Positions 20,640 through 31,655 of a stretch of 64,000 bases of DNA are shown piece by piece. The notes beneath the pieces were generated by a model, which was not told the DNA's origin, searched no databases, and saw only the letters and a program-made list of their open reading frames with translations. A program made the translations under genes and the position numbers. Source of the DNA: Beta vulgaris subsp. vulgaris (lineage: Eukaryota > Streptophyta > Magnoliopsida > Caryophyllales > Amaranthaceae); assembly GCF_026745355.1 (NCBI RefSeq), contig NC_079205.1, forward strand, positions 42,921,876 to 42,985,875, read 5' to 3'. Position 1 is the stretch's first letter, and each line of letters begins with the position of its first letter.

Positions 20640-22440
20640 TACAATCTAGGCATAATTTTACATATAAATAAGGTTATTTTCACCAAAAAAATTTTAGATT
20701 GATACAACTTTTACTTTGGGATTCCAGATCCCAGATGAGTATTTTTTTTTATTTGCGTAACTTTCAAGTTTACGCTATGCAAATTATAATAAATTTTTCT
20801 AGAAAACTTCAAAGGGGTTCTAGAGCTATTTTATACACAAAGGTGCTCTATGCCTCTATCATCTAAGAGTATGTTTAATGGTTAGACACTTCAAGGGGGT
20901 TCAACAAATATTATATTAATTTCTCTCTTCTGTACATCATTCATATCTAATTTACTCACAAACCTTTATTTTCTCACTCCCAATTGTTAGACCAACTTCT
21001 TGGGTCATCGAATTTTCTCTCCTATTATTTACCATGTCCCACTATATTTTCTCTTTCCTTATTAATTTGATTCATCTCAATTCTTCACCATATTTATCAT
21101 TTTGGAGTAATTAAGATACACTGATGATAAACTGTTATAATATTTATAGTTCTTTTATTTGTATCATAACTAATTATTTATGTTAATCAAAGTTATTTTA
21201 AAACCTTTTTCAAATTATATGAATGAAAAATTAAGTACAAAAAAATTATTTCATCTAATCAAACATTAATACATAGATGTTTTACTAGACATTATCGACT
21301 TTTCTTAAATAAAGATTGATGCACCATATTTTAAAAATATAAATAACACAACACCTTAACTAGTTTGCTTGCTGTTTTGCTCGAATTTAAGCCAAATATT
21401 TTCTACGAGTTCCAATTTGAGCCGTCTACGCATAGCTTGATCACGGACGCGATCCTTATTGTTCATGAATGTTTGCACATTTTCGATGCGATTATTACTA
21501 TTATGATATAAAAGGCTCATCGGCGTTTTGTTGCCGGCTTGAGGATGAGTGAAAATATAACATAGAAAGAAAAAAAGAAAGAAAGAAATATAACATATAT
21601 ATTAAAATAACATATTAGTGGGATAATGTTAGATGCACAAGATATTTTAAATGTTGTAGAATCTAAATAAAACTCTTGGCGTACAAGATAAAGAGATAAA
21701 ATACAAGTATACAACAATATGTTACATTTCTCATTTTTAAAATTAAATCAAGATTTTCAATTTTTGTCAAGATTTTCAATTTTTGTTTTATTATTTACCG
21801 ATTAAACCTTACACATACTTCCCCTCAACCAAGCAATAGTATAAGAACAACTCTCTTACTAACATCTCAAAAAATTTAAAGCCCCAAACCTCACTTAATA
21901 CGGTATGCAAACCAACATTACCAGCTATGAACAACAAAATAAGAAGTGCCATAGAACATCTAAAACTTTGTGCCGATCAAACTGTATCAGTTAATATATG
22001 ACGAAAAGAGTATAAATAATACTCCTTTATTGTTGTTTTTCCTACACATACCAAGTTAGAAGGGTCAAATGGTGGGGAGAAGAGTAGAAAACATACACAT
22101 ATACAAGATGTATGTGTACTCTACATACACAACTGCTTTCATTGGTTGTTGTTTGTGCAGTTCAAAATCCACTAATTTGAAATGTTAGTTTGAATTTCAA
22201 ATCAAAATACGAATAGTTTTTTAATAGAACATTAATTTTTTGTATGTACAAAGGATTTAATACAACCATTCTCTCAACTCCACTCTCTCTTTAAGAAAAT
22301 TGTGACAAAATAATTCGCCAGAATTTTTTATGAAGGAAAAAAAGCAAGTTCGAGGAGAATATACAAAAAGTATTTTCAAAAAAAATTATCTTTATCTTTT
22401 TATAGAGTATCCATCTGTATTTTTGTATATAAGGGAAATC
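20640..22440. other. AT-rich intergenic DNA between the two genes
   Basis: No gene is supported. A TIR-like sequence TAAGAGTATGTTTAATGG near 20865 and the possible Harbinger transposase scrap at 21370-21515 suggest an old PIF/Harbinger element. The rest is AT-rich DNA with chance open frames. Confidence 0.45.
21370..21515 (-). pseudogene. Possible C-terminal scrap of a PIF/Harbinger transposase
   Basis: Minus-strand translation gives about 40 residues including RVRDQAMRRRLKLELVENIW, which recalls the C-terminal end of plant Harbinger transposases (pattern: reiterated charged residues, then D/E-L-V-E-x-I-W). No catalytic part remains. It is a suggestion based on a short motif only. Confidence 0.35.
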
Positions 22441-22442
22441 TA

Positions 22443-22696
22443 TAATTCGTTTTCTTTTAGTTATATCATATTCACTTTTGACACTATTCACTAGTTTTAC
22501 TGTGACCTTCTTGTATAATATATACGTAAGGAAAACTAGTCATGTGAGGTCTTGTAAGATTCGACTCAACATGTATTTTCAATATATCAACTTCTCTAAT
22601 TTTTACTTATGTACAATTAGAGATATCAAAGTTTAAAGTTGTGCATTGGCACATGTGCAAACTACTATGAGTACAACTAAAAGAAAACGGAGGAAG
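22443..22696. mobile_element. Degenerate Stowaway-like MITE
   Basis: The left arm CGTTTTCTTTTAGTTATA (from 22448) is the inverse of the right arm AACTAAAAGAAAACGG (about 22675-22690), which continues to GGAAG and TA. Internal sequence around GTCATGTGAGGTCTTGTAAGATTCG resembles the MITE at 23742. The left terminal CTCCCT has decayed. Confidence 0.6.
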
Positions 22697-22725
22697 TATG
22701 TGTGTGCATGTGTGTGTATTATATA

Positions 22726-22743
22726 CATACATACATACATAAA
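22726..22743. repeat. (TACA)n microsatellite
   Basis: About four to five tandem copies of TACA next to an alternating TG stretch. Confidence 0.8.
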
Positions 22744-23741
22744 GCAAATAAAGATTGTTTTCATAAAATCTCCAATGACTATAGGAATATTCATATTAAA
22801 TATAAAGTATGTACATGGAATTCAACAATTATTGCATTTAAATCAATATTTTTTTATGAACAAATTTGATTAAATGGAATTCCATAAATTGATTTATAAA
22901 AGTGAATGTATAAGTTTTGAGATTAAAAGTTTACTTCTAGTGTTTTTTGAAGTAAAAATTCATTCATTAATGTCATATGACATCTATAATAGAAGACGTA
23001 AACTAAAAATATACAAATCAAATTGAAGAAACGTAATTCGAATCTAGCAAAATCACGATTGTTGAGTACAAATTGCCCATCTATATACCCATTTTCACAT
23101 CGTTGTCTAATTCAGCCTTTTACGAAAGGGTCTAACGATCTGATGTAGTTTTGAGGTAGAAGTAGAGTTCATTCAACCGATTGTATGTGTAGCACTAACA
23201 GTCGTTGCAAACTTCCAATTGCGCACAAAATCCTATCAACAATCGAACCTTCAACTGGAGTCATGATCCAACCCAACTAACACACAACAAAATCAAACTA
23301 ATAAACCCACCATGAAGGGGGTGATTACGGAACCATACAGGGGACTAAAACTATCACATGGGACTTGTTAAAAACAGCGGAATAGCGAAAAAAGCAAGAA
23401 AATAAACTAGAAATTGCAAACAAAAACTGATAAAGAGGGGCTTACCATGGACGAAAACCTCCATGGCAGCCCTTCTAGAGGGTAACTGTGAAAGAGGATA
23501 GAAGGAGAGGAGACGAGACAATAGCAGGGGGAGAGAAGAAACTAGGTTATTTTTCCAATGTAAATTTACTTCTACTTTGTTACTCATATCTCATTACTTT
23601 ATAATTTCTCTTCTTATTTCGACCTATTCCATTTCTCTAGCCAACTTCTCCCCCAATTTTCCTGTTTCTTGTGAAAAGGAGTAAAACCAAGTGAGTATGA
23701 TTTGTGATAAGCAAAAAAAAAGAAGGTAGGAAAAAGAAATA

Positions 23742-24001
23742 CTCCCTTTGTTTATTTTTATCTTTCTCACTTACAATCTTAGCACTATTCATACATAGAG
23801 AGAATCTTCTCAATTGTTTTCAATCTATAAGAAAAAATATAGTCATGTGGGGTCTTGTTTGATTCGTCTCAATTAATACATTATTAATATTCAATCGTTA
23901 TGATTTTTACTAATATATAATGAAAGATATTTAAGTTCAAAGAAGTGTATTGGAAGACGCGCACAGAGAAAGTGAGAATGATAAAAAAAAAACAGAAGGA
24001 G
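23742..24001. mobile_element. Stowaway MITE
   Basis: The left end CTCCCTTTGTTTATTTTTAT and right end AAAAAAACAGAAGGAG are inverse with a few mismatches. TA flanks both sides (23740-23741, 24002-24003). The length of 260 bases and the internal motif TCATGTGGGGTCTTG match the Stowaway copies nearby. Confidence 0.82.
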
Positions 24002-24298
24002 TACATGAAAAAACAAAGGGAGTACGTAATAAAATTTATAATTTATAGTAACTAATAAAATGATATAATTATGCAGCAAAAGGAAACACAATATAATAAT
24101 AATAAAAAAAAGAAATAAACATATAAAATGATATTTAATTTATTGTTCCACTTAATGACAAAAAAAATAAAGAGAATCTGCAGAATTCTAAAAAAAGTAA
24201 GTTGATTTTCATGCTTGCTATTGCACAACTTTATCCATTAATATCTATAATTATATTTAAATTCAACACCATACATACTAAAAATTATATTCTATACT

Positions 24299-24480
24299 TC
24301 CTCTGTTTTTCTTATTGCACCATTTCATATTTCACATTTGCCGAGATGGTTCTTTAAATGTCAATATCTCTAATTACGTATAACATTGATTTACGGATTT
24401 ACAAAGTAAGTGCATGAATAACAAAAAAAAGTCAAAACGTTGCAAGTTAAAAAAAAATACATATTTTTTTTATTTTAAGT
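24299..24480. mobile_element. Truncated Stowaway MITE abutting the IMPL2-like stop codon
   Basis: It begins CTTCCTCTGTTTTTCTTATT and shares CACATTTGCCGAGA with the Stowaway at 20377. No right end is found: the sequence runs directly into the stop codon of the phosphatase gene (complement of 24481-24483). The 3' untranslated region of that gene is therefore probably transposon-derived. Confidence 0.55.
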
Positions 24481-27400
24481 CTAAATAATGCGAAGATATT
24501 CCAGAGCATCCTGGTGAACTCGGTCGTCTCCAGCAGCGATTATCCGGTAATATGTTGGAGCTGAAACATTACTTAATTATTATCAAATATCAACCAGTAA
24601 ACATTATAAAAGTAAATATATTTTAACAAGAAAAATAAATCAAAGGAAAAAGAAAACTAAGAGAACCTGTGAAATCTGGAGAAGCTTCCCACTGAAGTTT
24701 CTGACCATCCCAATCAGTTACAATGCCTCCAGCGCCTTCTATGATTGGTATAAAAGCTAGAAAATCATATGGCTGCAGATAAATTAGTAAAGAGTCAGCA
24801 AAACAAGTGTAATAGAAAAGAGGAAAAAGAAAGACGAAGCATGCTTGTTCAAAGATATATGCACTCACACCAAGAAAAGACTGAACAACAACATCAACAA
24901 ACCCAGAAGCTAAGAGTCCATATGTAAAGCACTCAGCACCGAACATCGGTTCTTGAACCTGCACAAGGGAAGAACCCAGATCATAAGACAATATTAACAA
25001 TTTCATGGCAGTGATAGGTATTTTCTCAGATCAATAGATTAAACGGACATCAAACGTAAAAACAAAACTACTCCCTCTGTAACGAATTACTAGCAACATT
25101 TGGTATTATTTGTGAGAGCTAAAATATTCAATTGTTGCTAGTAATTCGTTACGGAGGGAGTGGTAAGATTGGTCTGCTTGTAAACAGTAGCTAAACAGAT
25201 TAACCATTGCAATTTACAAAACCATAGAAAGGCTTCTTTTTTTCTTTTAAAGGAATAAAAAGGCATCTGGAGAGTATGGTTATCTTAAAAAGCTCAACTT
25301 ACAGACTGCGTAATGCTGGAAGCAAGATACATACAACAGTTCTCTTCTTTATACTAAAACTACTTGCAATTCACCATATTCATGAAAGTCTACAGTCTTT
25401 CCATCATCATTTGAGTAACTCAAGGCCCTAATAACCCAAACTTCAAATATTCTTCAAAGTAACCCAAAAAGATTTTTCTTCAAGCACTGAAAAATTTGCA
25501 GTTCACCTGAACAAACACAAAAAGTTGAATTTCCAGTGCTGTTTGCAACTTACAGTCCAAACTTCAAAAATCAACTCGCTTTTTTCTTTTTACTACACAT
25601 GAGCCTACATCACATGACCAACTCCTCACAACACTCCTTCACTTGCTACCTAGAACTCCTCGCCCAAAACAAACTAGTCTTACATGCACACAGGCTCCGT
25701 TTGGTAGGGCGTAAAACGTTTTCCCGGAAAACTGTTTTCCTCTATTTTCAGTTTTACATTGTTTGGTTGGCAAAAGAGTGTAAAACCATTTTTCCTTGGG
25801 GTAAAATTACTCTCCCAATGATGAAAAATTATTTTCCTTTCAAAATGAAGGGAAAACTATTTTCCTTATCTCTCTTGTACACTCTTTTCACTACCTCCTT
25901 ACTTTCCCTTTCATTTTCCTTTCATTTCACCATTTTTCTTACATCGAACCAAACAACGGAAAACTAATTTTGGAATTGTGTTTTCCATTGTAAATTGTTT
26001 TCCATGAAAATCATTTTACACTGAAAATGTTTTACGCCCTACCAAACGGAGCCTCAATGCGTGCGATAACGTGTGACAACAAATGAAGTAAAAATAAAAT
26101 TAATTGGGTAGAAAAACCGTCTTTACATTTTATTTTTACAAAAAACTGATGTTTAGTTTAAATGTCCTAATTTCCCCCTCTTTTTTCATTCAAATGAAAA
26201 AGTTAGTTATCCTCTTTTTTTCTTTTTTTTTTCTTTTTTTCTTTTTTCTATTTTTTGTTGTCTCCCATGTGTTGCCTGGTATAATAGAGATGCTTCTACC
26301 AATTCACCACCTCACCATTCCCTAATCCTTTGGTACATCCAACTCTTCCCTCCAACATTCCTCAGCCTCCCTGATAGTGGTTCTAAACACAGAGATAATC
26401 ATCCACTGCACCAGCAGCCAACCTCAAAAGCTATATGAAGCGCATAGAATCACAAATCTTCAGATAATGTGGTTGAAAGGTTAGAAAGAAATGTGAGAAT
26501 ACCAAGTAAAAAGCATGGAGCCTGCTCAAATTTGAGGAAGATCAGAGCTGGAGGAGCTTTTCTTTTGGAAAAAAAGACAGCAAGAGCTTGTGGTAACAAT
26601 ATAGATTAGCGAACAAACAGACCACATAGAAGTTTCTAGAGAAACTGGCATAGTTCAAGAGATATCAACGAAAATTAGCCAAACATCTGAACATATGAGA
26701 AACACATTATTGAAGTCATTGGACAGACGTAGAGTTTTCATCAAACTATGAATACAAAAATGAAAGAACCATGCTTGATTTTAAGATATCAATCTTTGGC
26801 TTCTTTAGTGACAGTTGTTTTGTGGGGGTCGGGGGTAGCTCACTTGATATCTAATTAAACCCCCTGTCAAGACTGATCTTGTTGGGGACACACTGCAATA
26901 ATTTTCATGGTATTGGCTCGGGATTGTTTGAAACTTTACATTGTTTATTTCTCTTATTGGGAGGGGTAGCAGACAAGCTTTGAGTATGGCCGGTATGGCA
27001 ATCCTACTTCAGATGTTCCGGGAGAGAAGATTAGGTATGTAGTTTAACCAATATGCTGAGCCCTTCTGCTAATTTAGGTTGTAGAATATGCGTCTGATTG
27101 TTTAAGACGTGGCAGTCCAACAAAAGGAGCTACATCCACTACGTTTCTGGCATCTGGAATATGTCCACGTATCATCTGGTGGACATATTCTGACTTCTAC
27201 TGATTGCTACCACGAGTTTAAAATGCTTATTGAGAATTTCCTCCCCAAAATGGGGATCAAGATAAAAAAAAATGTTATCCTCTTTTATCTTCTCAGTTCT
27301 TTCGTTTGGAAGAACCCTTCATTTCATAATTGAGTATGACCTTTCGCCACCCTCTGCTTATATATATACGTTTGTGATAAGTAAATCAGGACTCAGGAGG

Positions 27401-30400
27401 TCAATATAGCTTTAGAGATTCTAGTAGATCACTGTTTATTAGAATTAAGGAAATGTTAGTGATATCTAATTATTAGATCAACCATGAATACTCAGCTACA
27501 CACCTTTGCTGTGACACGGTGGAAGGCCTCTTGCTCTTCATCGCTAAAATGAAATGGGCTGGATGCGTATCTGAAAAGTAAAACATTCAAAAAGAGGAAG
27601 TAAGTCACAAAAAAAAACAAAACAAAAAGCGAAAAAGAGGAATCAGCAAATCATGCAAAAGTTAAACATCACCAAGTTCTAGGAATCTGTTTTGAAACAT
27701 GGGACAAAAGACTTCCCATCTCAAAGCAACAGATCCAAAAATTAGACAACAATATAGACTCTTTCCCACAATAAAAGGAATGCACTTTCAGAAAAATTAA
27801 GGACACCTAGTAATAAAAAGTCTCATTTAAAAATTAAGGAGAAGACTGATCATTTAAAACCAGTGTAACATAATTCCCTAATCTCCCCTCGAACTGCAAT
27901 CCGAAAAAAGCAAATTATTGTCGGTGTTCGCCTATTCTTTGCCCATTTTGAGCGGACCGCAAACTGAAAAAGCAAATTGTATAGCAAATTATGTTACACT
28001 GTTCAAAACTTAGGAGAACATGCACATCCTAATTTAGACCCTTGTATTTCGTAAAGAAACAACCAAATTCTAGAAAGCAAGCAAGATCAAGTTCAGTGAT
28101 TTTTGTTCTCAATTCTGTCTTTCTTGTAAATATTTGAAGATCACTAGTGTTTATGACTTATGAGATTGTCCATTTTTAAAATAATCCAAATAAGAGGGAC
28201 AAGAAGCAAGCAAAGCAAGGTGGCATAACAATCAGGGGCGGATCCAGGATTCGTGAAGAGGGGTAGCATAATTTTACAATACTATCGTAGTTTTTAGCTA
28301 AGCAAAATAACTTTTGAATGAGCTTCATATTTCTATGTCTCAACGAGCTTCAAAGAAAGTTTGTTCATTGAGAGTGTTCACATTCCAAAACCTCCATCAA
28401 TTATATTATCCAATGATTGTTAAAAAATAAACATTTTACCACCTGAAAATTCATTTGGCTAAAATTCAGCAAGCCGAAACAATTTTTCTTGGTTATATGA
28501 TGCAAAAGAATTAGGAAGTTATTCATTAGCAACCTTTCACTAATAAATTCAGTAACATATCATTCCCAAATCTAAAATGAACCATTTCTTTACTAATAAT
28601 TCATTCCTAACAATTTATTAATATCCTACAATTCATTAACAATCTTACCTGTAATAAACGGCGAATCTTACCTACTGGTTTGAAGTTTACTAATAAGAAT
28701 GGCGCAAATCCTTTACCATTCACCAGACGAAAATCGAAGTCGAAGAGGCAAAGACTATTTAGTTGCTGGTAAGTGAAGCGAAAAGGAGAGACGAGGTACT
28801 AGAGAGACATGAGTAGAGGATCTGAGCGTTTGAGAGAGTGAGAAGAAGAAGGAATAACGGCGCGACGCAAGAGTGAAACGCGTTTAGGTTAGCTTAGGTT
28901 TTGTTTTTCGAATTTTTTTTTTTTCAAAAAAACAGGGGTAGCACGTGCTACCCCTTGTTACTACGTGGCTCCGCCACTGATAACAATCTCGAAAAAACTG
29001 AGCATCATGGCTCAGTAACTAATTTGTTCCATAAAAGAAAAAATTGACTTGCAGTCACTAAGGAAAACATAATCAACCTTCATGACTATATTAAGTGTTA
29101 AATTAAGTAGGAGAATTGCCTTATAATTCATCGTTAGGGTAGGTTTAGGGCACGTGTCAGAAACAGTTTCAAAAAGCAGTTTGATGGACAGAATTCCATT
29201 CAATTTAAAGCACTGTACAGGGATCAAATGGCGATCATTCTTAGCAAATTATCTGTTTATTAGCCTAAGTATGGCTTCAGTTTCATTTGGGAAAGACCTC
29301 AGACGAAAGTGGTGTTCAAGAATCTCTACGAAGACTCCAATAGCACAACTGGTCGAATTTGTAATAATTATGTGAGTTTTTTCCTCTGGAGAACACCTTT
29401 GTCCTCTTGCTATAGTGCTCTTTATGATCCATGTGAGAAATGGCTCAACCTACAAACCTACTTCTGTTAAGATTTTGTGTGATTGTGCAGATGGATACTC
29501 ACAGAGTTGCTCGCGACAGATGATGACAAGGACGGGTCTGTACAGGACGACCATCCATTGTAGTTCTTCTTCCATGCACTCCGACCCATCTTCTCTGCAG
29601 TATTGGCTGGTCAATTATTCCCAAAATCTGAAAATTTTCACAACAAAAACTGAGTTCAAAAAATGGTGAATCCAGATATCATTCATAGTGTTCTTGGAAT
29701 CATTGGTATGTTAATCATCTGATCTTTCTCTGAATTTTCGTTGAATTTTGCATTTTAGGGGTTGATTATTTTTTTCTTGCTGCTATTATTACTGAATTTA
29801 TCAGCATTGTTATTGGTTATGTTGGAAAGTTTGTTGAAGAATGTATCTTGGTTTTATGATTTGGGTGCTTTGTTGGTGTAAACTAAATGAAAATATAATG
29901 GTTCTATGAGACAAAATTGTTGGGAAATTTAGGAACTCATAAGATAGATTTTATTGGGGTTGTTTCTTTTATATAATTTAGAAACCGAAAAACACAAAAA
30001 AAGAACAAGAAAAAAAAAAGAAAAAAGGAAAGGAGTCATACCGGCTTACTCTTATATAGAAGAGCAATGAGCGTGCCAAACAAAGGAACTCCTGTAAGCA
30101 TTATAACAGGCCATCAGAAACAATCAATTTGAAGGACAATTCTAGGGGAAAAAAAAGAGTATTATCATAATCTTACCGTTTTTGAAGCTGGTAGTCCCGT
30201 CAATCGGGTCTAGAACCCAGACATAATCAGCATTCCTCGCTTCTGGAAACCAACCTCTTTCTTCGCCAAAGCTAAGGCAATTCGAGTTTACGTCAGTTGA
30301 AACAAAGTAAACTAGCCTTACATGCACGCAATGCGTGCGATAATGTGTGATAGCATATGAAGTAGAAAATAAAATTAATTGGGTATAGAAAAATTGTCTT

Positions 30401-30804
30401 TAAACTAAAATCTAAAAATTATGTTTTAAAAGCGATCACTCACACTAAATGATTAGGGAAGTTGCGTAAAATCACCGATATCATAGCATCCTCGGCAGCT
30501 ATATCGGCAGATGTTGCTTGCTCAACTATGCATCCATCTGATAGGCAAAATTCGTACAATGAAACTAGAAATTTATGGGTAAAAAGTAAAAACAGAGAAA
30601 ATTAAGAAAAGGAAAACAGGAAAACTAACCTTCGTCGCATTTATCAAAGGTTTGGATCAAGTGAGGTTTTCCAAAGAACTGCTTCACCACATCACCAGCA
30701 GCATCGGCGGCTTCGTTGGCAACACGAATGAAATCGTCAAGAAGTTCGTGCTTAATATCAACGTCGTGGTTCGCCAAAGCCAAAGGCTTGCAAAGGTCAC
30801 ACAT
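24481..30804 (-). CDS. IMPL2: IMPL2/HISN7-like phosphatase (inositol monophosphatase superfamily), nine exons
   Basis: Exons on the minus strand are 30804-30630, 30537-30444, 30271-30177, 30091-30042, 29627-29503, 27570-27504, 24958-24869, 24772-24667 and 24560-24481. All junctions are GT-AG and the 882-base frame is unbroken (293 residues). Motifs include GEERGW (92-97, metal-binding Glu), WVLDPIDGTTSF (108-119, with the two metal Asp), LLASGFVD, and PYDF with EGAGG (from 233). Overall it follows plant IMPL2, the chloroplast histidinol-phosphate phosphatase (HISN7) of histidine synthesis, which can also act on inositol and galactose phosphates. Oddities: it starts MCDLCKPLAL with no transit peptide; the block before EDAM reads EQATSADIAA instead of the usual SPVTIAD-like form; and DGT is followed by TSF. 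It may be a diverged cytosolic paralogue or may use an upstream exon not seen. Introns 5 and 6 are large and full of transposons. Confidence 0.9.
25071..25160. mobile_element. Short Stowaway MITE in IMPL2-like intron 6
   Basis: The 90-base element has long inverted arms: CTCCCTCTGTAACGAATTAC and its inverse GTAATTCGTTACGGAGGGAG. TA precedes the left end; the right TA has mutated (TG). Almost the whole element can fold as one hairpin. Confidence 0.88.
25674..26120 (-). mobile_element. Helitron 3' end split by a MITE (IMPL2-like intron 6)
   Basis: On the minus strand the end is CTAG at 25677-25674, preceded by TGTAAGA and half of a GC-rich hairpin. The other half (ATGCGTGCGATAACGTGTG) continues at 26056. 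A 361-base MITE sits between the halves. The outer sequence matches the uninterrupted Helitron tail at 30312-30440, which shows the empty-site state. The Helitron body runs rightward into the intron; its 5' end was not fixed. Confidence 0.7.
25693..26053. mobile_element. MITE with GGCTCCGTTTGG ends
   Basis: The first and last about 25 bases are perfect inverted repeats (GGCTCCGTTTGGTAGGGCG...). The 361-base interior is rich in GGAAAA/TTTTCC motifs. The target duplication is short (CA or similar) and ambiguous, so the superfamily is uncertain. Confidence 0.85.
26976..27262 (+). pseudogene. Cystathionine gamma-synthase-like gene fragment
   Basis: A plus-strand translation gives SFEYGRYGNPTSDVPGEKIR (ending near 27034), then a GT donor. 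After a 42-base gap to an AG acceptor at about 27078 comes KGATSTTFLASGICPRI, then GGHILTSTDCYHEFKMLI and LPKMGIK. This is the pyridoxal-phosphate Cys/Met-metabolism enzyme family; EYGRYGNPT and the GGHI...TDCY block match plant cystathionine gamma-synthase, the first committed enzyme of methionine synthesis in plastids. Residues between the SGIC and GGHI blocks are missing and one frame shifts, so it is a broken fragment of less than 100 residues. It lies in intron 6 of the IMPL2-like gene, in the opposite direction, to the right of a Helitron 3' end that could have carried it. The active-site lysine region is absent. Confidence 0.8.
28233..28979. mobile_element. Non-autonomous hAT element in IMPL2-like intron 5
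   Basis: The ends are CAGGGGCGGATCCAGGA and, inverted, GGCTCCGCCACTG. A perfect 8-bp duplication, ataacaat, flanks it (28225-28232, 28980-28987). It is 747 bases with no transposase. Beside the right TIR is a 20-base perfect palindrome centred on CACGTG (28935-28954), with a matching GGGGTAGCA just inside the left end. This is the same layout as the hAT at 14206. Interior origin unknown. Confidence 0.92.
30312..30440 (-). mobile_element. Helitron 3' tail in IMPL2-like intron 2
   Basis: On the minus strand a hairpin (GCACGCA pairing with TGCGTGC, 30324-30338) is followed by ATGTAAGG and CTAG at 30315-30312. Most of the 172-base intron is this tail, so the intron appears to be built largely from Helitron sequence. 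It shares about 90 bases with the interrupted copy at 25674/26054. Confidence 0.7.
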
Positions 30805-30910
30805 CTTCGAGAGGAAGAGGAGGAAGAAGGAAGGAGAACAGGGGTTTTAATTTTGCAAATATCACGAGTCTTCCTTCGTTATGATTATACTAGCCTTATA
30901 TAGTTATGTG

Positions 30911-31541
30911 TAGAGGTGAAAGTTACTGGATAGAAACTCAAAGTTATCCTAATTTAAATCGAATTTCGGGAGATCTCCTACTGACTTGGTAATGGAAGAC
31001 ATTAGTATGCTTGGGGATAGTTTTTCTAGCTTTTCTATTTCGCATGTTAAGCGAGGAGCGAATACGGTAGCTCATTTTATTGCGAGACTCTACCCTACTG
31101 ATGGGGTGCAACATGTTTTTGTAAATGATTTTCCGCAAGGTGTCTTAGCCTTGGCGGAGTTGGATGTCAATTAAAATGATTGGTTACTGTTTCAAAAAAA
31201 AAAAAAAATCGAATTAGTAAATGAGATTGGATTTTATTTGGATTTGGATTGAATTTTTTGAAAAAAAAATAATTAATTTTCGGATTTATTTGGATTACTT
31301 CAATTATCAAATACTTCATTTTGATTTTTCGTACCTAAATTATTTCATCAATAAAATAATATTTTAAAATTTTAGATAATTTAGATCAGATCTAATCTAG
31401 TGTCTGAAAATTTGGGTTGGATTGTTTCGGATTCAAACTCTGATTAATTTGGATTTGGATTGAAAAATTGAAATCTAAATTTTATCCAGATTTGATTGAA
31501 TTAAACCCAATTCCAAATCGTATACAGAACTTTCATCCCTC
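30911..31541. mobile_element. hAT-type MITE upstream of the IMPL2-like gene, with a LINE inserted
   Basis: It begins TAGAGGTGAAAGTT and ends with the inverse AACTTTCATCCCTC. An imperfect 8-bp duplication (gttatgtg, 30903-30910; gtaatgcg, 31542-31549) flanks it. The interior is rich in ATTTGGATTTGGATT-like repeats. It starts only about 106 bases upstream of the phosphatase start codon, so it must overlap or border the promoter. Termini are degraded, hence moderate confidence. Confidence 0.55.
30966..31205 (+). mobile_element. 5'-truncated LINE (L1-type) 3' end with RNase H remnant and poly(A)
   Basis: The sequence encodes the end of an RNase H-like domain (GDSFSSFSISHVKRGANTVA, then HFIARL), as at the C-terminus of plant LINE polyproteins, a stop, a short 3' tail and a run of about 14 A. 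A perfect 10-bp duplication, aaatcgaatt, flanks it (30956-30965; 31206-31215). Insertion with a poly(A) tail, 5' truncation and a long duplication are all signs of target-primed reverse transcription. It landed inside the hAT MITE. Confidence 0.85.
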
Positions 31542-31655
31542 GTAATGCGTGTGAAAACTATATAAAATTTTGCATTAACATTTAAAGTATAATAGATGAC
31601 ATTATTTTTACAGGAAGAAGAGGTAGAATAGTGGAGGAGAGAATAGGATAACTAA

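Noticed and set aside
25536..25967. 143-residue open frame on the plus strand
   Set aside because: Runs through a MITE and Helitron tail; hydrophobic low-complexity translation from T-rich DNA.
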